A stretch of 64,000 nucleotides of DNA, taken from assembly GCA_015680685.1 (NCBI GenBank), contig MNCI01036143.1:149825-213824 (forward strand). Direction: 5' to 3'. Positions within the stretch are counted from its first letter, which is position 1; each line of letters begins with the position of its first letter. The stretch comes from Gnetum montanum. Lineage: Eukaryota > Streptophyta > Gnetopsida > Gnetales > Gnetaceae. Both the position numbers and the translations under genes were made by a program. Of this stretch, positions 23,601 through 34,100 are shown piece after piece. The notes under the pieces are model-generated. The model was not told where the DNA came from. It saw only the letters and a list, made by a program, of their open reading frames with translations, and did not search any database.

Positions 23601-23885
23601 ATCAATGAAAACAGGGTCAAAGGCCTACCTGCTAGAAGATCCGGGCCATGCGGGGACGCTCGGGCGGGGTAGGCACTGCAGCATCGCCTCGCTCTCCTCT
23701 GCGAATGTCAGTTCAGGCCCTTTATGTCCTCGGCCCTCCAGTTCTTTGCCTCTGCCCATCTCGGCATCTACGCTGTGGCTCGCGTTTGGCGTAAACAGAG
23801 ATTTTCTCTCGGCGTCTACGCTGGGNTCGCAGTTTACGGTCACGCTCTGAAAGTCAAATGACAAAATGATGCTCCTTCTCCCCCT

Positions 23886-23892
23886 TTTATAG
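23886..23892 (-). promoter_or_regulatory. TATA box of antisense gene, element B
   Basis: The minus strand reads GCGCTATAAAAGGGGG, 127 nt upstream of the exon 1 ATG. Element A has the equivalent GCGCTATATAAAGGGG. It is independent of the LTR promoter and points the other way. Confidence 0.7.
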
Positions 23893-24046
23893 CGCGTTGA
23901 TGCTGACGCTAACGCCGCAGCTGCCGCTGCTTTTTCGTTTTTCTTGCTTTTTTCCTCGTTTTTCGTGCTTTCTCGAATTCGCTTGAAAATTTTCAAAAAA
24001 AAGACATAAAATTACACACACAAACCACATAAAACTCAAATTTTGG

Positions 24047-24275
24047 CCGTTCGTTGCCCGGTAAGGCATAAAACTGCCGTTCGTTGCCCGATAAGGTATT
24101 AAACTGCCGTTCGCTGCCCGGTAAGGCATTAAACTGCCGTTCATTGCCCGGTAAGGCATTAAACTGCCGTTCACTGTCACGTTAACTCATTTTCATGCAT
24201 NATTGCCCGATAAGGCATTAAACTACCGTTCGTTGCCCGGTAAGGCATTAAACTGCTGTTTCACTGACATGTTAA
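24047..24275 (+). repeat. TAAACT-core array between antisense promoter and pol (B)
   Basis: Six units of about 30 bp read TTGCCCGGTAAGGCATTAAA followed by CTGCCGTTC. Four are tandem and two follow after a short gap with an N at 24201. The counterpart in A is at 3829-4045. Confidence 0.92.
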
Positions 24276-24340
24276 CTCATTTTTATGAATGCACACTAAA
24301 GATTGACGAAAGACCCAAAATGACCTCTGCTATCTTACCA

Positions 24341-24360
24341 GGCTCTCCACTTATTGACAG
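24341..24360 (+). other. Candidate 3' splice site before pol (B)
   Basis: GCTCTCCACTTATTGACAG followed by GA precedes the first pol codons. Element A has GCTCTCTGTTTATTGGCAG followed by GA at the same place (4124-4142). This would suit an intron joining gag-protease to pol across the antisense gene. I did not fix a donor. Confidence 0.4.
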
Positions 24361-27300
24361 GAACTCGCCTAATGGATTCCAAGCGCTTAACCAAGCCGTT
24401 GGTCATTGATGGACCATACGGCGCGACTGAAAGGAATATCGATGTGAATCTCGTTTATGTGAACTCATCAGCAAACAACGCAACAATAGCCTCAACACAG
24501 CAAATGGTCGACGAATAAGAGGGAATGACAAAGTCCCTTGACATTGAGGCTGAAAACATTACTGAATATCCCCTAACCGAAACTCCCATCACCATGCCTG
24601 ATAAGGGAATTAAAATTATAAAGTTAAGTACGTTACTAGAACCATATCTAGCTAAAGATATCGAAAACATACTTAGGGACAATATGAAAGCATTTGCGTG
24701 GTCCTATACAGACATGCCCAGATTAGACCCTCGTATCGTCCAGCACAACATCATCCTTGATCCAAAGCTAAGGCCAGTAAAACAGAAAGCGTGAAAGGTC
24801 AAACCCGAGGTAGCGTTAGCAGTTCGTAGTGAGATTACCAAGCTTTACCAAGCTGGTTTCATTAGGGCTGTTGATTACGCCGAATGGGTATCAAACATGG
24901 TTATAGTCCCAAAGAAGAACGGAAGTATCCGCCTATGCATTGACTTCCGGTACCTTAACGTAGCAACCATAAAAGATGACTTCCCCTTACCTAGCATTGA
25001 TCAAATAGTTGATTCAACCGCTGGGCACGCCCTGTTATCCTTTATGGATGGGTTCTCGGGATGTAACCAGATACGTATTAATCCAGAATACCAGCTCCGA
25101 ACTACTTTCATGACACCTTGGGGAACCTTTTGTTACACAATGATGCCTTTTGGTCTCAAGAACACTGGGGCCATGTATCAAAGGGTAATGACATACATTT
25201 TTAGCGATTACATCTTACACTCACTCAATGATTATGTAGATGACATAGTGGTTAAATCGAAATCTTCAGAACAACACGTACAAGATCTTGACTTAGTACT
25301 AAAACGTTGCCTAAAGTACGAACTAAGGCTTAACCCAAAGAAATGCGTCTTCGGCATCAAAACAAGTAAAATTCTTGGATTCGTAGCCTCAGAGGCAGGG
25401 ATACGGGTAGACCCCGATAAGGTTAGAGCCATTACAAACCTAAAACCACCTAGTAATCTAACCGAACTTTGGGGGCTACAGGGTCGGTTACAATTCATCA
25501 GGAGGTTCATAGAAAATTTGACGGGAAAACTCACGCCTATGAACCACCTACTACGCAAAAACGCCCATTTTGAATGGACACCGCAGTGTCAAGAAGCATT
25601 TGACAACATTAAAACAGCACTCGCTCGGTTACCCACCATGTTCCCACCCAAAAACGACAGGTCGTTTTACATCTACCTGGCCACATCAGAATCATCAATC
25701 GCATCCATGTTGTGTCAGAAACGAGATGACGGAACCGAGGTCCCCGTATACTACCTGAGCCATGCAATGGTTGCTCATGAAAAAAGATACACTGATGTAG
25801 AGAAGTCATGTTTAGCTCTAGTGTTCTCTTTAAAGAAATGGCGACATTATCTTTTCCAAAATCAAGTTAACATTATTTGCAAAGATAATGTACTCAGAGC
25901 TATAACTGGAAACATCTACGAATCGAGCAGGATAGCTCGTTGGAAAGCCATAATAGCTGAGTTCGACCTACGCTACGTAGCACAATCATCGGTCAAAGGC
26001 CAAGCCATAGCGAATCAAATGACCACATCACCAACACAGGATCTAGGTACAATAGAACCCGAATTCCCAAACGAAAATGTAAATGCAATAGATGCGGTGC
26101 CAAATGACTACGATGCGATTCTAAACTTCGATGGAGCATCCACCTCTAGAGGAGGGAGTGCTACCGCAATAATCACATACCCCTCTGGGGAAATTAAACC
26201 ATTCACTTATCGCTTCAATTTTCATTGTACTAATAACATAGCAGAGTACGAAGGCCTCCTTAGAGGTCTCGTGGCCGCACTAGTTTCTGATATTACTCGG
26301 CTTGTAGTCAGAGGGGACTCACAACTAGTCGTAAACCAAGTCACAGATGTCTATACATGTAAAGCGCAACACTTACAACCATACTGTGATTTGGCTAAAC
26401 ACCTACTTAAACGATTCAAAAATGTCGATGTCCAACATATCTCTAGGAATGACAATACCATTGCAGGCACATTAGCGACCTTGGCATTAAACATATCCCC
26501 TGACATGTTTCATGCACTACCAAGCTCCGTAACCAGTTATGCTGAGCCCATAACCAATACTCTCGACATGTTACCAATCGCATCTGTCAGCACAACACAC
26601 GCTAACGAATGGTACGACGACATGAAAGAATACCTCCTGCGCGGTGAAACGCCCCAACATTTAACCAACATGCAAAAGGATGCAGTGCGTAAGCGTTCTA
26701 AACAGTACACATTAATAGGGGATACATTGTGCTGTCGATCCTACGAAGGCATACTGCTAACATGCGTCAATAGTACTGAAGCCCAAACAATTGTTGAACA
26801 AGTGCACGACGGAATATGCGGGGGACACATTGCACCAAAGGCAATGGCAACCAAAATAAGACGCTTGGGCTATTATTGGTCACACATGGAGTACGATTGC
26901 TTGTCCAAGGTTAAAACGTGTAGTATGTGTCAAAAACATAGTAATCTAATCCACGTACCACCAAATGAGTTGCATACAGCGCAAATCACATGGCCCTTCC
27001 AAAAGTGGGGATTAGACCTTATAGGCCCGATAACACCCACATCTTCTGTCGGGCATGGTTTTATCATAATAGCAACTGAATATTTCACGAAATGGGTAGA
27101 AGCTACACCCCTTCGAAAAACTACTTCTAAACATGTGTGTCACTTCATCCTCGAAAACATTGTGACCCGTTTTGGCATTCCCATGACCATCATCACTGAC
27201 AATGGGCCACAATTTAGTAGTGCCGAGACCAAAACGTTTTGTGATAGTCTAGGGATCAAACATTCGTTTTCATCCCCTTACTATCCTCAGAGCAATGGGC

Positions 27301-27848
27301 AGGCGGAAGCAACAAATAAGACAATCATCACGATACTCAAAAAGATGCTTGCCCAATGTAAACGAAGATGGCATGAACAACTAGTGTATGCGTTGTGGGC
27401 ATACCGTACTACACATCGGACTTCGACAGGTAAAACTCCGTATAGTCTTGTTTACAGTTCGGAAGCTGTTTTACCTTTGGAATTATAGGTACCATCTCTA
27501 AGGATCATACTTTCCCGACTTCTCGACGATGGGCAAAACAATGATCTACATATCATTGACCTGGACTCGGTGGAGGAGGAACGCGTGCGTGCACTCGATC
27601 AAATCGAATGGTACCAGAAACAACAACGGCAGCGACATTGACATGACATTCATAAACGCCCCATCAAAGAAGGAGACCTCATGCTTAAAGCCGCTCGTGA
27701 ACACCCAGATAAATTCTCAGTCAACTGGGAAGGGCCTTATCTGGTCATCAAAGCATTCGACAACGGAGCATTCAAACTAGCTGACATGAACGGAAAAGAA
27801 TATGCAAATCCAACCAATCATTTGTTCCTGAAACCATTCTACACATGA
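24361..27848 (+). pseudogene. pol of element B (RT, degenerate RH, aRH, integrase)
   Basis: One frame with stops at 24516, 24792, 27486 and 27639 and no frameshift. Where A keeps the sense codon (CGA at 24792 and 27639, CAG at 27486) the stop is a C-to-T change. RT: WVSNMVIVPKKN, then MPFGL, then catalytic YVDD (about 25237). First RNase H: the usual first Asp is missing (FYIYLATSESS), as in Tat elements. Second, archaeal-type RNase H: FDGAST, NIAEYEGLLRGL, GDSQLVV; the last Asp is Gly (NTIAGTLA). Integrase: zinc-finger His and Cys residues, DDE set in LDLIGP, ITDNGPQF and NGQAEATNK, all present. A C-terminal domain ends with HLFLKPFYT. It would copy RNA into DNA and insert it. Pol lies in a different frame from gag-protease and 5 kb away. 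Confidence 0.92.
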
Positions 27849-27864
27849 ATTCGAGCTCAGGTAT

Positions 27865-28330
27865 GCGATAGTCCTGGAATCATGACTATAAACTGATACC
27901 ACAGAATAGTCCTGGAATCATGACTATAAACTGATACCACAGAATAGTCCTGGAATTACGACTTTAAAATGATACCACAGATTAGTCCTGGAATTACGAC
28001 TTTAAACTGATACCACAGATTAGTCCTGGATTATGACTTTAAACTGATACCACAGATTAGTCCTGGATTATGACTTTAAACTGATACCACAGAACAGTCC
28101 TGGGATTATGACTTTAAATTGATACCACAGATCAGTCCTGGGTTATGACTTCAAACTAACACCACCGAGTCCGCTAAGACTATAAACTAGCTCGCCTCTT
28201 CATGGTCCGCTAAGACTTAAAACTGGCAACGTAACATCTGCCACAACGCTAAACGGGCAATGTACAACGGGTCACGACACAAAACTAACCCATGATAGTC
28301 CGCTAAGACTATAAACTGGCGCCTTCATCT
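27865..28330 (+). repeat. TAAACT-core array after integrase (B)
   Basis: Seven or eight units of about 35 bp contain GTCCTGGAATCATGACTATA then AACTGATACCACAGA, nearly tandem. About five irregular units follow (CTAAGACTATAAACTGGC, CACGACACAAAACTAACC). The first part is the most regular array in the window. Confidence 0.93.
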
Positions 28331-29276
28331 TCGGCTCCTCATCCCACAGCCACATTCATTCATCAGAATCATTGCATCCCTCATCAGCGTCGTAGACATT
28401 CACATTCCACATTCAGAATCACCCCAATATTTTTGTTTATCTGTAGCTATCTGAATCTAAACTCATTAATTCACTCATGGTCTTCTTGTCTCTTTGGAAT
28501 TGTGTTTGCAGGATGACGCTCGGAAGTTCTCGTATGAGAGTGCGTTTCATCATAGGCGGCAAGATGAGGCAATGTCCATTTGTCCACCTGGCAAGACTAA
28601 ATCGAACCGTTAACCTGTGCATTCCCATTCCCTAAAAATCCATTATCTGTTTACCAAATTATTGCCCACTGTGAAACATTACAGTAGTCGCAACACACAG
28701 AACACAATATTCGCGCATGGGTACAAGGACAAACTTCAAAAAAAAAAAAAACCGGGACCCTTGGCACTTCCCATATACGCCCCAGGAGGGAAGGTATCAG
28801 TCTTGAAAATATGTACTCATGTCAAAAGTAGTCAAGAAACATCTTATCGCATGGCTTTGGACCTTCGCTAACAGTTTCCCCAAAGAAGGGAGCTGTTCCT
28901 CCAAAGAATGCGAAACATCATCCCGTGGCTTTGGTAGTGACAACCGGTTCTCTTGAAGTCACCAAGAGCACTGTTCCGCCAAAGAACATCACATGCCTGA
29001 ATTCCGAGTTTGCCAAAGGATGGCTATCGACAAAGACCGGCATGCTACACCTCTGAACATCTCACTCCTCCAGCATGATCCCTTGGGCAGTCACCAATCC
29101 TAGCGATCCCTTCCCTCCTACCAGTTGCTAATCTCGCTCTTTCAATCCCATTCACCATTGAATACGATACGATGTTGTCTGGTCAAGTGGCAAAGGGGCA
29201 AAGCTTTTATCAAGTTGCTTGTGGTGTTTTGCGCTTCTTTGTCGACGCTTCTCGGGTCGATTCCTCCAAGCGTCAA
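28331..29276 (+). other. 3' untranslated region of element B
   Basis: The roughly 950 bp hold no recognisable protein. There is a 13-A run near 28738-28750. The first 240 bp match A (11161-11430). The segment near 28960-29270 resembles the sequence upstream of the C LTR (GGTGTTTTGYRYTTCTTTG). Confidence 0.7.
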
Positions 29277-29290
29277 CAAAGAGGGGCCAA
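29277..29290 (+). promoter_or_regulatory. Polypurine tract of element B
   Basis: AAAGAGGGGCCAA lies directly before the 3' LTR start TGAAACACC. The same tract precedes the LTRs of C (AAAGAGGGCCCAA, 41735-41747) and D (AAAGAGGGGCCAA, 45300-45312). It is the likely plus-strand primer. Confidence 0.8.
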
Positions 29291-30582
29291 TGAAACACCA
29301 CAAAAATCTTTGAGTTTAGCATCTGTCTGACAAGAACCAGATCCCCATGACCCACAGGCAATTTTGGCTACATTTGAAGTCACACAACGCAATTTTGAGA
29401 ATTGAAATACCTAGTTTTTACCAAGGGTTGTGCCAGCGTCTAAGCCCGGCGTCTACGCCCAGCGTCTACACCCGGCTCTCCACCGTACATGCCCAGGTAC
29501 GGTAGATGCACACACTCGACGACAAGATCTCCAATGGCAGCATGAAGATTACACCGAAGAGCAAGGATTGAAGCAAGTGGACATCCATACGCCCCAGCGT
29601 ATACGCCAGCATCTAGGTCTACGCCCAGCGTATACGCCAGCCTGTTGTAACGTATACGCCTAGCGTATACCAGGTTTCTAAATTGTAACGCCTGGTCTAT
29701 ACACCACATGTCTCCCAGTCTGATATTCCCGGTAATCCTACCCCTATAAATAGCCCAGTTTTCCGCATTTACCAGGGGGGCAAAAACTTACCAGACACCC
29801 AGAGCAATTACGCTGCAGAAACCCTCTTACGCTTACGCTTACGCTGGACCAGTCCTCTACGCCGAGCACAATCCGCGCTCCGCCTACCATGTCAGCCAGC
29901 TGCATCGCTGCGTCCACTGGGGCTTTACGTCCGCCTTGTGTCCCTACACAACTGCGTTAGACCGGTGCACAACATTTTAACTCTGTAATCCACTCTTTAC
30001 GCTTCTTACAAGTTCTTTTACAGTTTTACGTTAATTTGGCCCATGCTGCGTTTACGCCTGTTTACGTTCGCGCTCCGTGCCCGGTTCGCGTCCGAGGACA
30101 CCCACTGTTTACGCTTGTTGCAAGTTCTTTTCCAGTTTTACGTCAATTTGGCCCACCCTTCGTTCACGTCTGCTTACGCTACCGCTCCGTCTTCTCCGGT
30201 ATACGCCCACTGTTCACACCATCTACGTTTGTTTACGCCCTACATCCATTCACGTTGTTCACGCTGTCCACGCCTGTATACGCTTACGCTGTGCTTATTT
30301 TTGTTTACGCTGCTTATGTCCTAATCCTTTTACGTCCCTTACGCTTACGCTCCGTCTACGCCTGTTTCACCATTTACACCCCGTTTACGTATAACCCAGC
30401 GTATAACGCTTCGGCGGTGCTCGGGGAAGTCCTTGTTTGATCCGCGTGCGGACCATTCAAGGTACTCTGCCTTCATCCGTTCCAGCTTGCCCTCAAGTGG
30501 AGGCAAGGTCGACTGTGCTCATTTGTATCTCTTTCGGTGTTCGTTTCATTCCAGCCTTGCACCGACGATTTCGGTCGGCACA
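29291..30582 (+). repeat. 3' LTR of element B
   Basis: The partner of 13471-14772. It has a TATAAATA box at 29745-29752, a small insertion near 29758-29780 relative to the 5' LTR, and loss of a short TACGC unit near 29590. Open frames in its pyrimidine-rich second half (30036-30440) are caused by the word array, not genes. Confidence 0.93.
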
Positions 30583-30587
30583 ATTGC

Positions 30588-31043
30588 TTTCTACCTTGAT
30601 AACATGCCATCCTTTTGGCATGCTACGCTAATGGCCCGAAATGGCCTAAAACTATCATCATCATTTTTGCTTCGTTAATAAATTATCTCTTCTGGCAGTG
30701 GCCAAAAATGGCCTAAAACTAGCATTGTCGCCTTTTGCTTTGACATGTTGCTCAACGACCTGAAATGGCCCAAAACTAGCAACAACTTGAAATGGCCTAA
30801 AACTAGCGTCGTTTCTTTCTACCTTGCTAATATACCATCCTTTTGGCATGCTACACTAATGACCTGAAATGGCCTAAAACTATCATCACTGTTTTCACTT
30901 CATTAATAAGTTATCTCTTTTGGTAGTGGCTCGAAATGGCCTAAAACTAGCATTGTCACCTTTCGCTTTAACATGTTGCTCAACGGCCCGAAATGGCCCA
31001 AAACTAGCAATGGCCTGAAATGGCTTAAAACTAGCATGCGAGA
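30588..31043 (+). repeat. 228-bp higher-order repeat of TAAAACTAGC units (C)
   Basis: Two copies of a 228-bp unit start at 30588 and 30816 (TTTCTACCTTG, then CCATCCTTTTGGCATGCTAC). Each contains four or five copies of the short unit CGAAATGGCCTAAAACTAGC. A partial copy lies left of element B (about 13395-13465), so B inserted inside this array. Confidence 0.88.
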
Positions 31044-31199
31044 GCATAAAAAATTTATATGATATGCGAGTTAACGCAAAGCTAAACTCTTTTCTAAAAT
31101 TTTTTATTTATTTCATTCAAAATTTTCTCTTGTTGACAATGTTTACAAAATTTCAATATTTCAAAACTTCAAAAAATTTCAATTGAAAATCCCATGCTG

Positions 31200-34100
31200 T
31201 CATGGGCTATCTCTATTTACATCACCTTTTCCATTTTTCTCCGCTTCGTCTACTTGTGCATCATCTACTCTTGCATTGCCTTCTGCCAATTCTTCATTCC
31301 TTCCATCCATGGGCCTTGCATCCTCACCAAGAGCCTGCATCGTTGGAATGAAGTAATCATTAACCACGACAAGCACAAGCTGTAACATAGCATGAGCATA
31401 TACCCACTAAAGCGACTAACCTAAGAGGAGCCTACATTGGTTTCAAGAGGTATTCAGTCTAGACCAAGCCTAAGGCGACAAAAAATCTCCTTTGTCATAA
31501 TGTCCATCTAGTGCCTATCACTAGGTTCAGCATTCGCAGTAGCAGCTTTCTCCCTTTCCATGATCATCCATCTTAGAGGTTCTAGGGAAAAGGAGGTAAT
31601 TGCGATCTCTTCTGTAGGAAGGTCCACCTTCAAGTCAGGAGATTCCATGACCTTCACCTACTCTTTAAACTTAGCATAGGCCTTAGAGGCATCAATGGCA
31701 TTCACAAATGCTTTGTACATAAATGCCTCCACAACAGTGTCTTTGTACAGCCTTTGATAGGTGTTGTTCTCCAGCTTGTATGCATGTTTTTGGTTTCTCT
31801 AGGTTTTCCCCCATTTGAAGACTTTGGTGCTGATATTTTTCATATCTTGAAACTTCTGGGCTAGCAAGTCCATCTACATCTACTACTTAACTATCTCGCG
31901 TGTGGAGTCGATGTTCTGGTGAATGACAGTCCAAAACCTGGCGTAGTCATCTACAGCCCTCTTACAATCGACAGGGTCAGGGTTACGGTTTATGAGAAAG
32001 TCAACCCTTGACCTGAGATTCTTCACCTCAATGACCAGCTCAGCCTCTCTTTGCTCAGCCCTATAGGCCTATTTCTACAAGTCCTCATTGGCGCGCCTAC
32101 ATTCCCACATAGAGCGTGTCGAGTATAAGATGCATTTGTGAGCCTCTTCCAACACACGACAAGGCACCTAGGTCACTTCAGGTGAGAGTATGGGCACAAC
32201 ACCAACTTTCATGGGTCGAGTTGGGTTCCATTTAAGCCTGGAGGCTACATCAACATGAAGAGCATAGCAATCATATTAACACAATAAAATCAACAAACCT
32301 GAAAGCTTTTAGCAACACAACATAGAAGCAGTTAATACTATCCCTTACCCGCACTAGAGTCCATCTTTTGAAGGTGTCTAATCATGTCATCAACGAGTCC
32401 CTACACAAATGAAAACTTGTCAGGGATCTTGGCCCATGACTCTATACGAACCGGATGATGTCCCATGGCATTAGCAGTAGCACCTGTTACATAATTAAGC
32501 ATGTTAGCAATAGCCAAAATGGACTATGATAAGGCAGGCATCCTGCCAACTCACCAATGCCTGACTGTAGTCTTTCTTCTTGCTGAGGTAAGATGATCAT
32601 GGTAGCCTCTATGGAGGGCCCTACCAAATCCATGCAAGCCCCTTCCTCATGCACTGGTGCCTTTTCTTTCAAGAGACAAACATCTTTTTTATTCAAGGGA
32701 AGTGCCTCTTCATTGGTAGGAAGAGGCTTCTTAATGATTAGAGCCCCTACCCTAGAGACAGGAGCTCCCTTATTCCTAACTAGGGCCCTTTCCTTCGAGA
32801 CTAGGGCCTCCACGTCTTCATTCGTCGCCCCTGTCCTAAGGGCCAACACTTCCTTGTCACCTTCTTCTTCATCTTCTTCTTCCTCTACTAAGCAAAAAGG
32901 CATGTTCACATCGGTTTAGCATAAGGTAGCTCGATATAGATGCTACACCACAGTGCCTAGTGCAGCATAGCGTAGTAAACCATAGTAAGGTAAATATTAC
33001 AAAAAAACACTTACCAATGAGAGGTTGCATCCTCTGTAGCTTGAGTCGCAGTCTTCTTCCATCCTCTTCGTGAAGGAATTTCCTAGCTGGGGGAGATCTC
33101 TTCCTTCACAACTTCTTGGGCAAAGTCTCAGTTATGAGATGTTCAGCCAAGGTCAAGCTACTAGTTATGACAGGGGGTGTCTCTCCTACGTTGTCCTAGC
33201 CACCAACACTATGATCTGCAAAAGTTTTAGTTGTTACAGATAATGACTCCCTAACCACTTCTAAGGGATCCTAGGCTTGCATAGTTCGAAGAACCTGGCA
33301 AATCCATGGTCTGGGAATCTAGTCACGATCTCGCTCAGTCTAGACTCCATCTTCCTAGACCACTAAGAACTCTGCGAAGTGCTTTAGACAGCCTATGTAG
33401 AAGGCATAGTGTATGTTAGAGGAAATGTACAGGCACGAAAGACAAGGTAAATCCCCATGGTAGGGTCATCCTTAAGCTTGTCCATGGGGAACCCTTTTCA
33501 CTCCTTGGCGAGCCTCAGCCACTCCTCGATATGTTGCTTCTGAAGGGTCAACTTCCACTTGTCCTTTGACACTATGCAGGCGCCATCGGCAGGAACGCTG
33601 AACAAATCCATAAACAACTGGTCATCGATTTCGATGACCACCCACATGCCCTACACGTATGTGAGAAAACACCCCGCCTTCCCAGAAAAGGAGTTGACCA
33701 AGGAAAGAATCTCGGCAACAAAGATGCTCAGATTCAAAGCCATGAACAGATCCATAAGCCCCACCCTTTGAACTTTCTTAAGCAAAGACTCCAGGGCTCC
33801 TTGTTCTTACCAGCTCTAGCTTGTCGCTACTTTGCCGTATTTAAAGTAGATGTTTGCCCCCTGCCTCTCTACGATTATCACCATCACATTACAAGGCTTC
33901 TTCGCCCCTACAACAATTTCCACAAAACACACTTAGCATAACATTTCAAATAATGCAAAGATTACGAAAATACTCGAGCATGCGACACCTGCCTTTCGAC
34001 CCACTAGGTCCATATGATAACGGGAATAGTGGGAGGTCAATCAAAACCTTTTCAACCGTGACCTACTTAAAGGGTTCCTCCCATTGCTTATCCAGCCAAC

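Larger units (their letters stand above)
19651..23759 (-). pseudogene. Seven-exon antisense gene inside element B (unknown protein, ~1075 aa)
   Basis: I read seven exons on the minus strand: 23759-23629, 23203-22754, 22666-22398, 22307-21283, 21189-20725, 20645-19861, 19752-19651. All six introns are GT-AG (425, 87, 90, 93, 79 and 108 nt). Phase is kept at introns 1, 2, 3, 5 and 6; intron 4 follows an N-disturbed exon. The ATG is 127 nt downstream of a TATA box and the stop is TAG at 19653. Stops at 22597, 21683, 20140 and 20083 are each one C-to-T step from sense codons. Exon 4 carries VRGV-type motifs loosely like Athila ORF1 or plant transposon proteins (weak inference). Exon 6 is charged and probably coiled coil; exon 7 is acidic and Gly-rich. 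The same gene sits in A and C. Function unknown. Confidence 0.82.
13471..30582 (+). mobile_element. Element B: near-complete 17.1 kb Tat-type gypsy element with an internal antisense gene
   Basis: The element has two LTRs beginning TGAAACACC and ending GGCACA. Flanks are ATTAC (13466-13470) and ATTGC (30583-30587), a 5-bp target duplication with one change. The order is 5' LTR, leader, gag-protease, core array, antisense gene (minus), core array, RT-RH-aRH-integrase, core array, 3' UTR, polypurine tract, 3' LTR. It sits inside a tandem array of element C. Coding regions hold only in-frame stops, nearly all explained by C-to-T, so the copy is old but structurally complete. An antisense gene between protease and RT differs from the usual antisense ORF positions I know in Tat elements (after integrase or before gag). 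Confidence 0.93.
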
